Numbered from the stretch's first letter, positions 17,085 through 26,179 are shown. The stretch: 64,000 nt of DNA from Archangium violaceum (GCF_016887565.1 NZ_CP069396.1:4942001-5006000); one strand, 5' to 3'. Notes: generated by a model from the letters alone, not told the origin. A program made the numbers and translations.

Positions 17085-17894
17085 TCACTGCCCGAGCGAT
17101 TGGGGTGGCGGCCTGGCGCTGAAGATGGGCGCATAGCACTCCCCCTGATGTTCGAAGAGCTCGTCCGGGCACGGGGCCGTGAGTTTGTGAGGCCCCCAGC
17201 AGGCGCCGACGAGTTCGACCTCGACGCGGCGAGTGCAGGGAGGGCGCTTCTGTCCTTTGAAGGGCTCGCGAGGAAGAGGGCGGGCGAGCACGGATTGCCA
17301 TTGGGGCGTGGTGTTCTCGAGCCAAGCACTGTAGCGAGGGTCAGGAGTCTCGGTCATCGCCAGGACGTCGTGGCGCATGAGCGGTGGCGGGGCGTTCGCC
17401 ACAAGCCCCGGGCCGCTCGGAGGTTGGAACACAGGGGCCAGATGAACCAGGGCGAAGAGCAGGGCACCCGCTGCGGCGGCACCCGACAGTCCCAATCCCG
17501 GGTGCCACCAGATGCGGCGAGGTCCGGACACGGCGGAGAATGCGCGAGCCATGCGCCCCACGGCCTCGTGTACATCCTCCAGGGTGGACACCAGCGACTC
17601 CACCGATTGCCTGTCGGGAGCCACGGACCACGGGGTTTGCTCTACCTCCATAGCGTCGTAGCCAGGTGTGGCCGAGGAGATGATGCGGACCCGCAGATCG
17701 GTCAGCGGCCCTGTCCTCTCCTCCTTGCTGGCGGCGGGCTTGAGCACCAGGGCTGGCGCCCCGCTCGTCTCGTGCGTGGCCCGGTAGAGTTCCCCCTGGC
17801 TGTACTCGTCCTGCGGCACCTGCTCCTGGAGTTGGTACGGCCCCAGCTGCTCCGCGTCCTCCCAGCGTGACCCGGACTTCTCCTGCTCGTCCAT
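17085..17894 (-). CDS. Kinase-derived membrane protein lacking a catalytic domain
   Basis: The protein has 269 residues. The start resembles the first strands of a Hanks kinase (LGPYQLQEQV and GELYRATHETSGAPALVL, compare GEVYRA), but the glycine loop is gone and no HRD or DFG motif follows. A membrane helix is present at about 139-160. The C-terminal domain has Cys residues in pairs (PPCTRRVEVE, GACW, APCPDELFEHQGECY), a module that I recall at the end of many Archangium/Cystobacter kinases. It is probably a pseudokinase-like membrane protein, or a decayed kinase now retained for its external Cys-rich domain. Short ordered parts of this gene recur near 36.1 kb. Confidence 0.7.
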   Translation of the reverse strand: MDEQEKSGSRWEDAEQLGPYQLQEQVPQDEYSQGELYRATHETSGAPALVLKPAASKEERTGPLTDLRVRIISSATPGYDAMEVEQTPWSVAPDRQSVESLVSTLEDVHEAVGRMARAFSAVSGPRRIWWHPGLGLSGAAAAGALLFALVHLAPVFQPPSGPGLVANAPPPLMRHDVLAMTETPDPRYSAWLENTTPQWQSVLARPLPREPFKGQKRPPCTRRVEVELVGACWGPHKLTAPCPDELFEHQGECYAPIFSARPPPQSLGQ

Positions 17895-18054
17895 GCGTGC
17901 TCCTCACGGGCCTCTCCTCCTGCCCGAGACCCTGATCCGCTACTTGCACAGACCCGAGCCCATGCACCAGGAGGTATGCAGTTTCCCGAGGGGCTCCCTA
18001 CTGCACAGGAGACGCTTCCGGCGCTCTCGGTAGCGGAGAAGTCACCGTCTCGGT

Positions 18055-18147
18055 GCCGCCGGGGAGCCGGGCTGGAGCGTGCCGGACGCGCGCTTAGGCC
18101 GCCGCGTGCGGGCGCGTTGAAACCGGGAGGCCTGCTGGTTGCGCTGG
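18055..18147 (+). pseudogene. Abridged relic copy of dxs and tlyA
   Basis: Three blocks match the dxs-tlyA operon in the same order and strand. 18055-18095 matches dxs 7151-7191 (39 of 41 bases), 18096-18114 matches dxs 7224-7242 (18 of 19), and 18118-18147 matches tlyA 7970-7999 (27 of 30). The intervening sequence (32 bp, then more than 700 bp) is missing. It cannot encode either enzyme. It closes the accessory region that begins just after the intact tlyA. The rest of 17895-18160 shows no other gene. Confidence 0.8.
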
Positions 18148-18161
18148 ACCAGGGGGTAGCG

Positions 18162-18188
18162 GCCGATATATCACTCTGATATATTGGC
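18162..18188 (+). promoter_or_regulatory. Dyad upstream of padR-like gene, likely autoregulatory operator
   Basis: GCCGATATAT (18162-18171) and ATATATTGGC (18179-18188) form a near-perfect inverted repeat (9 of 10) with a 7-bp spacer, ending just before the ribosome-binding site of the PadR-like gene. PadR proteins are homodimers that often repress their own operon from such AT-centred dyads. The AT-rich core stands out from the surrounding DNA and may also contain the promoter. Confidence 0.6.
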
Positions 18189-18203
18189 GTGGAGGAGGCA
18201 GTC

Positions 18204-18806
18204 GTGGCGAGAGAGAGCACCTGTCAGTTCGCCATCCTGGGGATGCTGTGCCGGGAGCCGATGAGCGGATACGACCTGCGTGGCGCCATCGAGCGGTCGG
18301 TGGGGCACTTCTGGCAGGAGAGCTACGGCAACCTGTACCCGACGCTGGAGCGGATGGGGGAGGAGGGCCTGGTCGAGCTCGACCGGGAGGAGCACTCGCG
18401 GGGCGGACGGGTGCGGAAGGTGTACCGGGTGACGGCGAGCGGGCGGAAGGCGCTCGCGGAGTGGTTGAGGCGGCCGGTGCTACCCCACGTCGAGCGCAAC
18501 GAGCTGTTGCTCAAGCTCTTCTTCGGAGCCCAGGTGGGGCCGGAGGACTCGCTGGCCCATGTGGAGCGCAGCCGCGCCGAGGCGGAGGGGTTGCTGGCGG
18601 CGCTGCGTCTCATCGACGAGGAGGTCCGCCACTCCCGGGAGGGCCACCCGGAGCTGCCCTACTTGCACCTGTCCATCCGCGCGGGGCTGCTCGGACTGGA
18701 GGCGCACCTGCGCTGGTGTGACGAGGCTCGAGACGCGTTCCAGCGGCTCGCCCGGACGAAGGTTTCGACGAAGAAGAGGGAAAACGATGAGCGGTCATCC
18801 GGATGA
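18204..18806 (+). CDS. PadR-family transcriptional regulator
   Basis: The protein has 200 residues from GTG 18204, chosen because GGAGGAGG (18191-18198) sits at the right distance. An earlier in-frame GTG at 18189 overlaps the ribosome-binding site. The winged helix-turn-helix fills about 5-90 (AILGMLCREPMSGYDL, GNLYPTLERMGEEGLV, and the wing VYRVTASGRKAL), followed by a long helical C-terminal region (about 95-185) typical of the Vir-like/PadR-S2 type used for dimerisation. The gene overlaps the next gene by 20 bases, so they form an operon. PadR regulators commonly control membrane or efflux functions; here the obvious target is the downstream acyltransferase-like gene. Confidence 0.88.
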   Translation: MARESTCQFAILGMLCREPMSGYDLRGAIERSVGHFWQESYGNLYPTLERMGEEGLVELDREEHSRGGRVRKVYRVTASGRKALAEWLRRPVLPHVERNELLLKLFFGAQVGPEDSLAHVERSRAEAEGLLAALRLIDEEVRHSREGHPELPYLHLSIRAGLLGLEAHLRWCDEARDAFQRLARTKVSTKKRENDERSSG

Positions 18807-20367
18807 AGGAGCGCGGCGCCTGCCGGCGTTCGTGCCGTGGCTCGCCCTGTTGGGGGGAACCGGGCTGTTGATGTTGCTGAACACGGAGTGGGCCCTGCTG
18901 CCCGGCTGGCTGATGGGGGCGCTGTTTCTCCTCTTCTCCCGGCAGCGTCGTCCCTGGGTGGGCTTCGTGGGCCTGCTGGTGGCGAACACCGTGGCCGCCG
19001 GCGTGGCGAACCTGCAGGTGTTCCCGGGCTCCGCCGCGAGCGCCTTCGGGATGGCCTTCGGTGGAGCCGTGGTCGTCGCGCTGGTGTACCTGGCGGACCG
19101 GCTCATCGTGGGGCCGCGGGCCTCCTTCGCGGGGACGCTCTTCCTGCCGGCGGCGATGACGGGGTTGGAGCTCTTCAGCAGCATGGGCAACCCGTTCGGC
19201 ACCTGGGGTGTGCTGGCCTACACCCAGGCCCGGGCGCCGGTGTTGGTGCAGCTCGTGTCGGTGACGGGGTTGTGGGGCCTGACGTTCGTCATGGCGTGGT
19301 TCGCCTCCGTGGCCAACTGGGCCTTCGAGCACCGGGACGAGCGGCGCCGAGTCCTGCCCGGGGTGACGGTGTACGCGGGGGTGTTGGTGGCCATCCTCGC
19401 CTTCGGCGCGCTGCGGCTCGCGGGGGCGGGGAGCGTGGGCGAGCGCGTCCGGGTGGCGGGCATCACCGTGGCGGGGGAGGTGGCCAAGGGCCGCGAGGCG
19501 GGGCTGTCCCGGCTCATCAAGGGCGAGGCCTTCGGCGACGAGGACTGGCGCGCATTCGCCGAGGCCTCGCGCGCGGCGAACGAGGAGCTGCTGCGCCTGT
19601 CGGAGCGGGAGGCCGCGAGTGGGGCGAAGCTCATCCTCTGGTCCGAGGGGAACGCGGTGGTGCTGGCCGGGGAGCTGGAGGCCCTCATCGCGCGGGGGAG
19701 CGCACTGGCGCGCGAGCGGGGTGTGTGGCTCGGCATGTCGGTGGGGAGCTTCACGCCCTCGGAGGAGCGGATGCTGCGCAACGAGATCATCCTGGTGGGG
19801 CCGGACGGGGCGGTGGCGTGGCGCTACGTGAAGTCCCGGCCGGTGCCGGGTTGGGAGGCGGAGCACTCCATCCCGGGCAGCACGGAGCTGCCGGTGAGCC
19901 AGGCCCCGGGAGTGGGGATGCTGGGGGGAGCCATCTGCTTCGACGGGGACTTCCCCGCGGTGTTCGCCAGCGCCTCGGCGCGAGGACTCGAGCTGCTCCT
20001 GCTGCCGTCGAGCGACTGGAAGGGCATCAGCCCGCTGCACACGCGGCAGGCGGTGTTCCGCGCGGTGGAGCGGGGCTTCAGCATGGTGCGGCAGGTCAAC
20101 CAGGGGCTCTCGGTGGCGGTGGACGGCTACGGGCGCGTGTACGGCGAGCTGGACCACTTCACGGCGGAGGAGCGGGTGCTGCGCGCGGAGCTGCCGGTGG
20201 GGCGGGTGCCCACGCTCTATGCGCACCTCGGGGACTCGGTGGGGCTGCTCTCCGGGCTGGCCGCGCTGGGGTGGGTGCTCGTGGCCGCCGTCCGCGGGCT
20301 CGTCGTGAGGTGGCGAGGCCCCGTCAGGGGAGTCGAGGCGAGCCGGGCCCAGCGGCCAGCGGGGTAG
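18787..20367 (+). CDS. Apolipoprotein N-acyltransferase-like membrane enzyme
   Basis: The protein has 526 residues from ATG 18787, which lies inside the end of the padR-like gene. Six or more hydrophobic helices cover about 12-215, followed by a nitrilase-fold domain to about 470 and a last membrane helix. The carbon-nitrogen hydrolase triad is recognisable: Glu in LILWSEGN, Lys in RYVKSRPVPGWE, and Cys in GGAICFDGDFP. In Lnt this fold transfers an acyl chain from phospholipid to the N-terminal Cys of lipoproteins in the inner membrane. Spacing and helices fit Lnt, but local motifs deviate from the housekeeping enzyme, and a PadR-controlled copy suggests an accessory paralogue with a specific substrate. 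Confidence 0.82.
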   Translation: MSGHPDEGARRLPAFVPWLALLGGTGLLMLLNTEWALLPGWLMGALFLLFSRQRRPWVGFVGLLVANTVAAGVANLQVFPGSAASAFGMAFGGAVVVALVYLADRLIVGPRASFAGTLFLPAAMTGLELFSSMGNPFGTWGVLAYTQARAPVLVQLVSVTGLWGLTFVMAWFASVANWAFEHRDERRRVLPGVTVYAGVLVAILAFGALRLAGAGSVGERVRVAGITVAGEVAKGREAGLSRLIKGEAFGDEDWRAFAEASRAANEELLRLSEREAASGAKLILWSEGNAVVLAGELEALIARGSALARERGVWLGMSVGSFTPSEERMLRNEIILVGPDGAVAWRYVKSRPVPGWEAEHSIPGSTELPVSQAPGVGMLGGAICFDGDFPAVFASASARGLELLLLPSSDWKGISPLHTRQAVFRAVERGFSMVRQVNQGLSVAVDGYGRVYGELDHFTAEERVLRAELPVGRVPTLYAHLGDSVGLLSGLAALGWVLVAAVRGLVVRWRGPVRGVEASRAQRPAG

Positions 20368-20520
20368 AGGAGGAAGGGGGGCCCTGTCGAGGGGGCGGCT
20401 CGGAGCGCCGCACGGGACGGGCATGCGATTGGAGGCCTGACTTCCCAGCGCCAGTTGCCATACCCGGGGCGCGACAACAGCGTTCGAGGTGCGGCTCCCC
20501 CTTTTCTGGAACCTGCGCCC

Positions 20521-21858
20521 ATGCGCCCCCTGCTCCGCCTTCCGCCCCGTTTTCGTCGACCTCGAGGCCGGAGCCTGGAGCCTCCACGCCAGGCAGCCCA
20601 GGAGGCAGCGCCCCGTGCGGAGCCATCACACCTCGACAGACAGGAGCTCGGGGAAGTGCTCGGCGTCGCGCTCCGGGCCGGACAGGTCATGGTGGAGAGC
20701 GGCGCCAACGCCGCCCGGGTGGAGGAGGCCATCATCCGTTTCGGCAACGCGCTCGGCGCCGAGCGGATGGACGTATTCGCCACCCCCAGTGGCATCGTCG
20801 TCTCCGCCATCTGCGGAGAGCAGCACCGCACCCGGGTCGTGCGCGTGGTGAAGACCGGGATCGATCTCAATCGCGTGGCCGCCATCAGCAGGCTCGCGGA
20901 GCGCGCCAGCTCCGGTGATCTCTCCCGGGCGCGGATCCGGGCGGAGCTGGAGCGCATCGCCACCCAGCCCCGCCTCTACGGGCACCTCACCACCACCGTC
21001 TCGGTGGGCGCCGCCTGCGCGGCCTTCGCGCTCCTCTTCGGAGGCTACCCCCTCGAGGCCCTGCTGGCGGGGGGGGCCGCCGTCGTGGGGCAGGCCGTGC
21101 GCGAGCTCCTGGTCCGCTGGCACTTCGGCCGGCTGACGATGACCTTCCTGGTGACGGTGCTGGCCGCCAGCTTGGCGCTGCTGGGCTCGCGCCTGCTGAG
21201 CGTCCCCGCGCCAGGCCTCGCCATGGCCTCCGCGGTGCTGCTCCTGGTGCCCGGCGTCCTCATGGTCAGCTCCATCGTCGACCTGTTCCGCGGGAACATC
21301 CTCTCCGGCATCGTACGGGCCACCTCCGCCGTGCTCATCATCGGCACCATCGCGGGCGGACTGTTCGTGGTGCTGCTCCTCTCCGCGCCCCACCTGGCGC
21401 TCACCACCCGGACGCCGCCCCCCCTGTGGGCCGCCACGCTGCTGGGATTCGTCGCCGCCCTCGGTTTCGCCGTGCTCTTCGACGTACCCCGCCGCACGCT
21501 GTGGGGGAGCGGTCTCACCGGGGCCATGGGCCTCGCCATGCGCAACGGCCTGCTACTGCTCTTCCCCGGCGTGCCGCACGAGGCCGCCATGCTCTTCGCC
21601 GGGTTCGTCATCGCCCTGGTGTCCAGGGTCATCGCGCACGTCATGCGCACGCCCACCGGCATCTTCACCATCCCCGGCTTCATCCCGCTCGTCCCCGGCG
21701 TGCTGGCCTTCCGCGCCGTGTTGGGGTTCGCCGAGCAGGACTACTCCGCTGGCACCAGCAACCTGGTGCAGGTCACCTTGCGGCTGGCCGCACTCGCCGC
21801 CGGGCTTGGCACCGCCCAGGCGCTCACCCGGCACGGGTGGTGGCCCTTCGCCCGGTAG
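20521..21858 (+). CDS. ThrE-type threonine/serine exporter
   Basis: The protein has 445 residues from ATG 20521. The soluble N-terminal domain (about 50-160) has GQVMVESGANAARVEEAI and RMDVFATPSGIVVS, the hallmark region of the YjjP/ThrE family. About ten membrane helices follow (165-445), with the second YjjB-like half starting near 300 and containing FIPLVPG. Fused YjjP-YjjB proteins of this size export Thr and Ser, or related small molecules, driven by the proton gradient. The gene stands alone, 153 bases after the Lnt-like gene. Substrate cannot be read from sequence. Confidence 0.85.
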   Translation: MRPLLRLPPRFRRPRGRSLEPPRQAAQEAAPRAEPSHLDRQELGEVLGVALRAGQVMVESGANAARVEEAIIRFGNALGAERMDVFATPSGIVVSAICGEQHRTRVVRVVKTGIDLNRVAAISRLAERASSGDLSRARIRAELERIATQPRLYGHLTTTVSVGAACAAFALLFGGYPLEALLAGGAAVVGQAVRELLVRWHFGRLTMTFLVTVLAASLALLGSRLLSVPAPGLAMASAVLLLVPGVLMVSSIVDLFRGNILSGIVRATSAVLIIGTIAGGLFVVLLLSAPHLALTTRTPPPLWAATLLGFVAALGFAVLFDVPRRTLWGSGLTGAMGLAMRNGLLLLFPGVPHEAAMLFAGFVIALVSRVIAHVMRTPTGIFTIPGFIPLVPGVLAFRAVLGFAEQDYSAGTSNLVQVTLRLAALAAGLGTAQALTRHGWWPFAR

Positions 21859-21871
21859 CTCGCGGCTCCGC

Positions 21872-24800
21872 CTATACGCCGGCCGGCTCTTCCATCTCCG
21901 TCCCTGCGGTGAGCCGCTCCAGCAGGGCCCTCGCGGCCTGGAAGTCGTGGGCGTCCTGGCGCAGGTCGAACCGCTCGCCGAGCCGCTCCAGCAGCCGCCG
22001 GGCCTTCTCCGGCGCTCCATTCTCCAGCAGCAGGCGCGCCAGGCCCACCGACGTGCGCACCTCGAACGTGCCCGCCTCCTGCTGGCGCGCCACCGCCAGG
22101 GCCCGGAAGAAGCAATACCGCGCCTCGTGCGCCTTCCCGCGCGCTCTCAGGAGCTCTCCCCGGAGGCGATGCAGCTCGGCTTCGTAGACGCGCTCGCCCG
22201 TCTTCTTCACTCCGGCCAGTCCCGCTTGCACCGTCTGGAGCCCCAGCCCGGTCTGGCCCAGCTTCAGGTGGATCTCCGTGAGCAGGCTCGAGGTGTAGCT
22301 ACTTCCCAGACGGATGCCGAAGGCCCGCCAGCGCTCGAGCTCCCGTTGGAAGAGCTCCAGTCCCTCCCGGGGCTGTCCCAGCTCGGACAGTGCCCAGCCC
22401 CGGAGGCTGGACGACCACACCCTCCACAGCTCGTAGCTGCGCTCGCTGGCGAGCGAGATGGCGCGCTCGGCCCACTTCAGGGCGCTCGCGGTCTCCCCGC
22501 GTATGCCGTAGGCCACGGCCGTGTACGTCAGGGTATAGGCGAGCGTGTGGGGGTGGCCGAGCTTCTCCGCCTGTTCCAGGGCCAGCTCGCTGTAGCGCCG
22601 GGCCTGCTCCGGCCTTCCCATCAGCGAGAGGGCCACGGGCGCGTAGACCAGGGCGGCGACGCGCGGGTCGACCCATTGCAACTCGGCCTGGAAGTAGGAC
22701 GGCTCGTGGCCGGCCTGGGTGCGGTAGCTCACCGCGCGCTCCGCGTACTCCATTGCAGCGCGAGCCCTGCCCCTCATGAGGAGGTCGTAGGCCATGAAAC
22801 GGTAGCCCTGCGTGAGCAACTCGGGGCTGGAGTGGCGCTCGCCCAGACGCACCAGCCTCTCTCCCAGCGCATGACACCGAGAGATCTCCGCCCGTGCGTA
22901 GTGCCAGGAGAACATTCCCCCATAGGACAGTTGTTGTGGCGGGAGCGCATCGCCCAGCTGCTCGAACAGCTCCCAGATCCGCGTGTAGGTCCGCTCCGCC
23001 TCGGGCGAGCCGAAGCCCTGTTGCTGATAGAGGGGTGGACCCAGGGCCAGGAGGATGCGCAACTCCTCGGTGGCTCGTTGGCTGGCATCCGGCAGACCGC
23101 GCAGCAGGGTCAACGCCTGGGTGAGGTGTGCCACCGCCTCCTGTCCGGCGGAGCGCGTCTGGGCGAGCTGCCCGGCACGCAGCCACCACGAGATGGCCTC
23201 CTCGTGATTCCCCGCCGCCGTGAGGTGGTGGGCGATGAGCTCGGGGCACGACTCCACCTCGTGGCCGAAGCGCTCCAGCAGGACGCGGGCGAGGCGCCGG
23301 TGGTAGTGCCGCCGCTCGCGCCAGGACAGGGACGCGTAGGCCGCCTCCTGGAGGAGCGCATGACGGAACCGGAACATGGGCTCTCGGGCTCGCGTCGGCT
23401 CCCGATGTTCCTGGAACAACCCCCCTCGAATCAGCCCGGCGAGCTCCCGCTTCAGCAGGGACTCGTCGGCCCTCGTGAGCACCAGGAGGAGGGAGAGGGA
23501 GAAGTCGCGCCCCACCACCGAGCACATCCGGACCAGGGCCCGCTGGCGCGTGGGAATCAGATCCAGCCGCGCCAGGAGCAGCTCGTGGAGGGTGGCCGGG
23601 AGGGTGCCCGGCAGCTCCGGCCGGCCGCCCCGCTCCAGCACCATGCGCATCATCTCCTCGATGAAGAGCGGAATGCCATCCGATCTCCTCGCCAGCTCGT
23701 GGACCAGCTCCGTTGGCAGTGCCTTGCCGCCGGCCGCCGCCTTCACCATGTCCGTGGCGAGCTCGGGGCCGAGCCGGTCGAGCACCATCCGGTGGAGCCA
23801 GGGCCGTGGTGGCCAGGGCGGCTGGAACTCGGGCCGGGCCGTGAGGACGATGAGGATCCGCTCCCTCTCGATGTGCTCGAGCAGGTAGTCGAACAGCTCC
23901 AGCAGGAAGGAATCGGCCCAGTGCATGTCCTCCACGGTGACGAGCACCGGGCGGTCCTTCGACATCCGCCGCAGCAGGGTCTCCAGCGCCTCGAAGGTCA
24001 GCTCCCTGCGCCGCTCGGGCGTGAGCTGGCGCACCAGGGCATCCTCGGCCACGGGCAGATGGAGGAAGAGGCCGATGAGCTGCACGTGCTCCTGGCTCAT
24101 GCCGAGCTCTCCCCCCAGCCGTGTCTCCAGCTCCGTCAGCTGGGTGCGAGGGCTGCTCTCCGGGGAGACGTGGAGGAGGTGGTGTTTGAACACCTCGAAG
24201 CCCGGCAGGAGCGCGCCGGAGCTGAAGCGCGGCCAGCACTGGGCTGGCAGCAGGTAGGAGGTCTTCGGCGGTATCCGCTCCAACAATTCCTGGAGGACAC
24301 GGGACTTGCCGATGCCGGCCTCGCCGATGAGCAACACGCAGCCGCCCTGGCCGGCGCGGGCGCGCTCCCACCCATCCGACAGCCGCCGCAGCTCGTCCTC
24401 CCGGCCCACCAGCGGCGTGAGTCCCCGGGCGGTGCGGGCCCGGTTGAAGCGGGACAGGGCCTCGCGCTCGCGCACCACGCGCCAGGTCTCCAGGCTCATC
24501 GTCCCGGCCAGCCCCTCGAAGGAGTGGGAGCCGCGCGGCTCCGTCGCGAAGCTTCCCCCCACCAGCCGCCAGGTGGTGCCGCCGACGAGCACCTCGCCGG
24601 GCGCGGCCTGCCTCGCGAGCCACTCCGCCACCTGCGGGGCCTCGCCCTGGATGGCCACGGCTCGCTCCCGGGGGTCCGGTGCGTGCTCGCCCAGCACCAT
24701 CAGGTCCGTGTGGACACCCACCTTGGCGGCCAGCGAGCCCAGGGCGAGGTGGGGCAGGATCCGCTGGAGGGCTCGGGGGAGGGAGCTGGCCAGGAGCAGC

Positions 24801-26068
24801 GCCGCGCGGACCGCGCACTCCGCGTCGTCCTCGCGCATCTGGGGGCTGCCGAAGGAGGCGAGCACCTGGCGTCCCAGGTACAGGGTGATGGAGCCGCCGT
24901 GCTTGCGGATGATGTCCACGCATTTGCGGTGGAAGGCCGCCTCCAGCTCGCCGAGTGCATCGACATCGAGCGGTTCGGCGGTTCCATTCGTGCCCGTGAG
25001 CAGGCAGCACACCAGCGTCACCTGCCGGCGCCGGGGCACCCGGGCCCGAGGCTCCCCCTGCAGGAAGCCGAGCCGCGTTCGCAGATCCTTCAGCTCCTCC
25101 GCCATCTCCCGTGCCGACTGGAAGCGCTTCTCCGGCTCCTTGGCCAAGGCCATGGCCACGAAGGACTCCAGCTCCCTCGGCAGCTCCGGCTGGTGCGTGC
25201 GCAGCAGGGGAGCGGGCTCGCCCGACACCACCTGATGCCGCAGCTCCTCGAGGGTGGCGTACGGCCAGGGCAGCTCACCGGTCAGCATCTCGTAGAGCAC
25301 CACGCCCGTGGTCCAGAGGTCGGTGCGCGCGTCCTGCGACGTGCCCTCCCATTGTTCGGGAGCCATGTAGGCGGGCGTGCCCGCGGAGGGCAGATGCAGG
25401 GCCTGCGAGGGACCACCCGCCGCGGTGAGGTGCGCCAGTCCGAAGTCGAGCAGCTTCACCGGGCCCTGCCGGGTGAGGAAGACGTTGCTCGGCTTGAGGT
25501 CGCGGTGGATGACGTGGTGGGCGTGGGCGTGTGCCAGGCCCGAGAGGATGCCCTCCAACACCTCCAGCGCGCGCTTCGGCTCAACCCGGCCCCGCCTCAT
25601 CAGCGCGGCCAGCGATTCGCCCTCCAGGCATTCCATGACGAGGAAGGGAATGCGTGTCGTCCTGTGCAGGGGGATCCATTCGCCGACGTCGAAGATGCGG
25701 ACGATGTGCTCGTGGTCCAGCCGGGCGATGGCCCTGGCCTCCAGCAGCGCCAGATCCGCCAGCTGCTCGCGCGGCAGCAGGAACTTGAGCGCTACCACGC
25801 GCTGCAACTCCTGATCCCTGGCTCGGAAGACCTGCCCCATGCCCCCGATGCCAATCTTCTCGAGGACTTCGAACCGGCGGCCCTCCTTGCCTCCCAGCCA
25901 CTCTCCGGGCCTGGGCAACCGCAGCGGCATGGGCGCCTGGGCCACCTCCCTCAGGAAGGAATCGAAGGAGGCATCGATGGAGTCCTCGGCCGCCTCTTCC
26001 TCGGATTCCACGGCCCTGTTCCGGGGCACGACGGGGTCATCACCCGTCTGACTGGCCTCCCTGCTCAT
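21872..26068 (-). CDS. Large Ser/Thr kinase / cyclase-homology / AAA ATPase / TPR protein
   Basis: The protein has 1398 residues from ATG 26068, with GGGAG upstream. A Hanks kinase domain is at about 66-335 (GIGGMGQV, VALKFL, HRDLKPSN, DFGLAHL, GTPAYMAPEQ). A class III cyclase-homology domain follows at about 350-525; its two metal-binding Asp positions are replaced (LLTGTN instead of FADLVGST; YLGRQVLASFG instead of GDAVMAVFG), so it is probably not catalytic. An AAA/STAND-type ATPase has its P-loop at about 575-585 (LIGEAGIGKSR) and Walker B near VTVEDMHWAD. The C-terminal half (about 920-1380) is TPR-like repeats. Such proteins integrate stress or development signals in the cytoplasm. Convergent with the ThrE-type gene, 13 bases apart. 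Confidence 0.93.
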   Translation of the reverse strand: MSREASQTGDDPVVPRNRAVESEEEAAEDSIDASFDSFLREVAQAPMPLRLPRPGEWLGGKEGRRFEVLEKIGIGGMGQVFRARDQELQRVVALKFLLPREQLADLALLEARAIARLDHEHIVRIFDVGEWIPLHRTTRIPFLVMECLEGESLAALMRRGRVEPKRALEVLEGILSGLAHAHAHHVIHRDLKPSNVFLTRQGPVKLLDFGLAHLTAAGGPSQALHLPSAGTPAYMAPEQWEGTSQDARTDLWTTGVVLYEMLTGELPWPYATLEELRHQVVSGEPAPLLRTHQPELPRELESFVAMALAKEPEKRFQSAREMAEELKDLRTRLGFLQGEPRARVPRRRQVTLVCCLLTGTNGTAEPLDVDALGELEAAFHRKCVDIIRKHGGSITLYLGRQVLASFGSPQMREDDAECAVRAALLLASSLPRALQRILPHLALGSLAAKVGVHTDLMVLGEHAPDPRERAVAIQGEAPQVAEWLARQAAPGEVLVGGTTWRLVGGSFATEPRGSHSFEGLAGTMSLETWRVVREREALSRFNRARTARGLTPLVGREDELRRLSDGWERARAGQGGCVLLIGEAGIGKSRVLQELLERIPPKTSYLLPAQCWPRFSSGALLPGFEVFKHHLLHVSPESSPRTQLTELETRLGGELGMSQEHVQLIGLFLHLPVAEDALVRQLTPERRRELTFEALETLLRRMSKDRPVLVTVEDMHWADSFLLELFDYLLEHIERERILIVLTARPEFQPPWPPRPWLHRMVLDRLGPELATDMVKAAAGGKALPTELVHELARRSDGIPLFIEEMMRMVLERGGRPELPGTLPATLHELLLARLDLIPTRQRALVRMCSVVGRDFSLSLLLVLTRADESLLKRELAGLIRGGLFQEHREPTRAREPMFRFRHALLQEAAYASLSWRERRHYHRRLARVLLERFGHEVESCPELIAHHLTAAGNHEEAISWWLRAGQLAQTRSAGQEAVAHLTQALTLLRGLPDASQRATEELRILLALGPPLYQQQGFGSPEAERTYTRIWELFEQLGDALPPQQLSYGGMFSWHYARAEISRCHALGERLVRLGERHSSPELLTQGYRFMAYDLLMRGRARAAMEYAERAVSYRTQAGHEPSYFQAELQWVDPRVAALVYAPVALSLMGRPEQARRYSELALEQAEKLGHPHTLAYTLTYTAVAYGIRGETASALKWAERAISLASERSYELWRVWSSSLRGWALSELGQPREGLELFQRELERWRAFGIRLGSSYTSSLLTEIHLKLGQTGLGLQTVQAGLAGVKKTGERVYEAELHRLRGELLRARGKAHEARYCFFRALAVARQQEAGTFEVRTSVGLARLLLENGAPEKARRLLERLGERFDLRQDAHDFQAARALLERLTAGTEMEEPAGV

Positions 26069-26179
26069 GGCACACTCCCAGCCCCTTCGGGGCTTGCCAT
26101 GAGGGAAGCTGACAATGGAAGTACGGCGCCGCAAATGGAGCCAAGCGGGCCGGCCGCCGTGCTCCTCCCCTCTGTGTCA

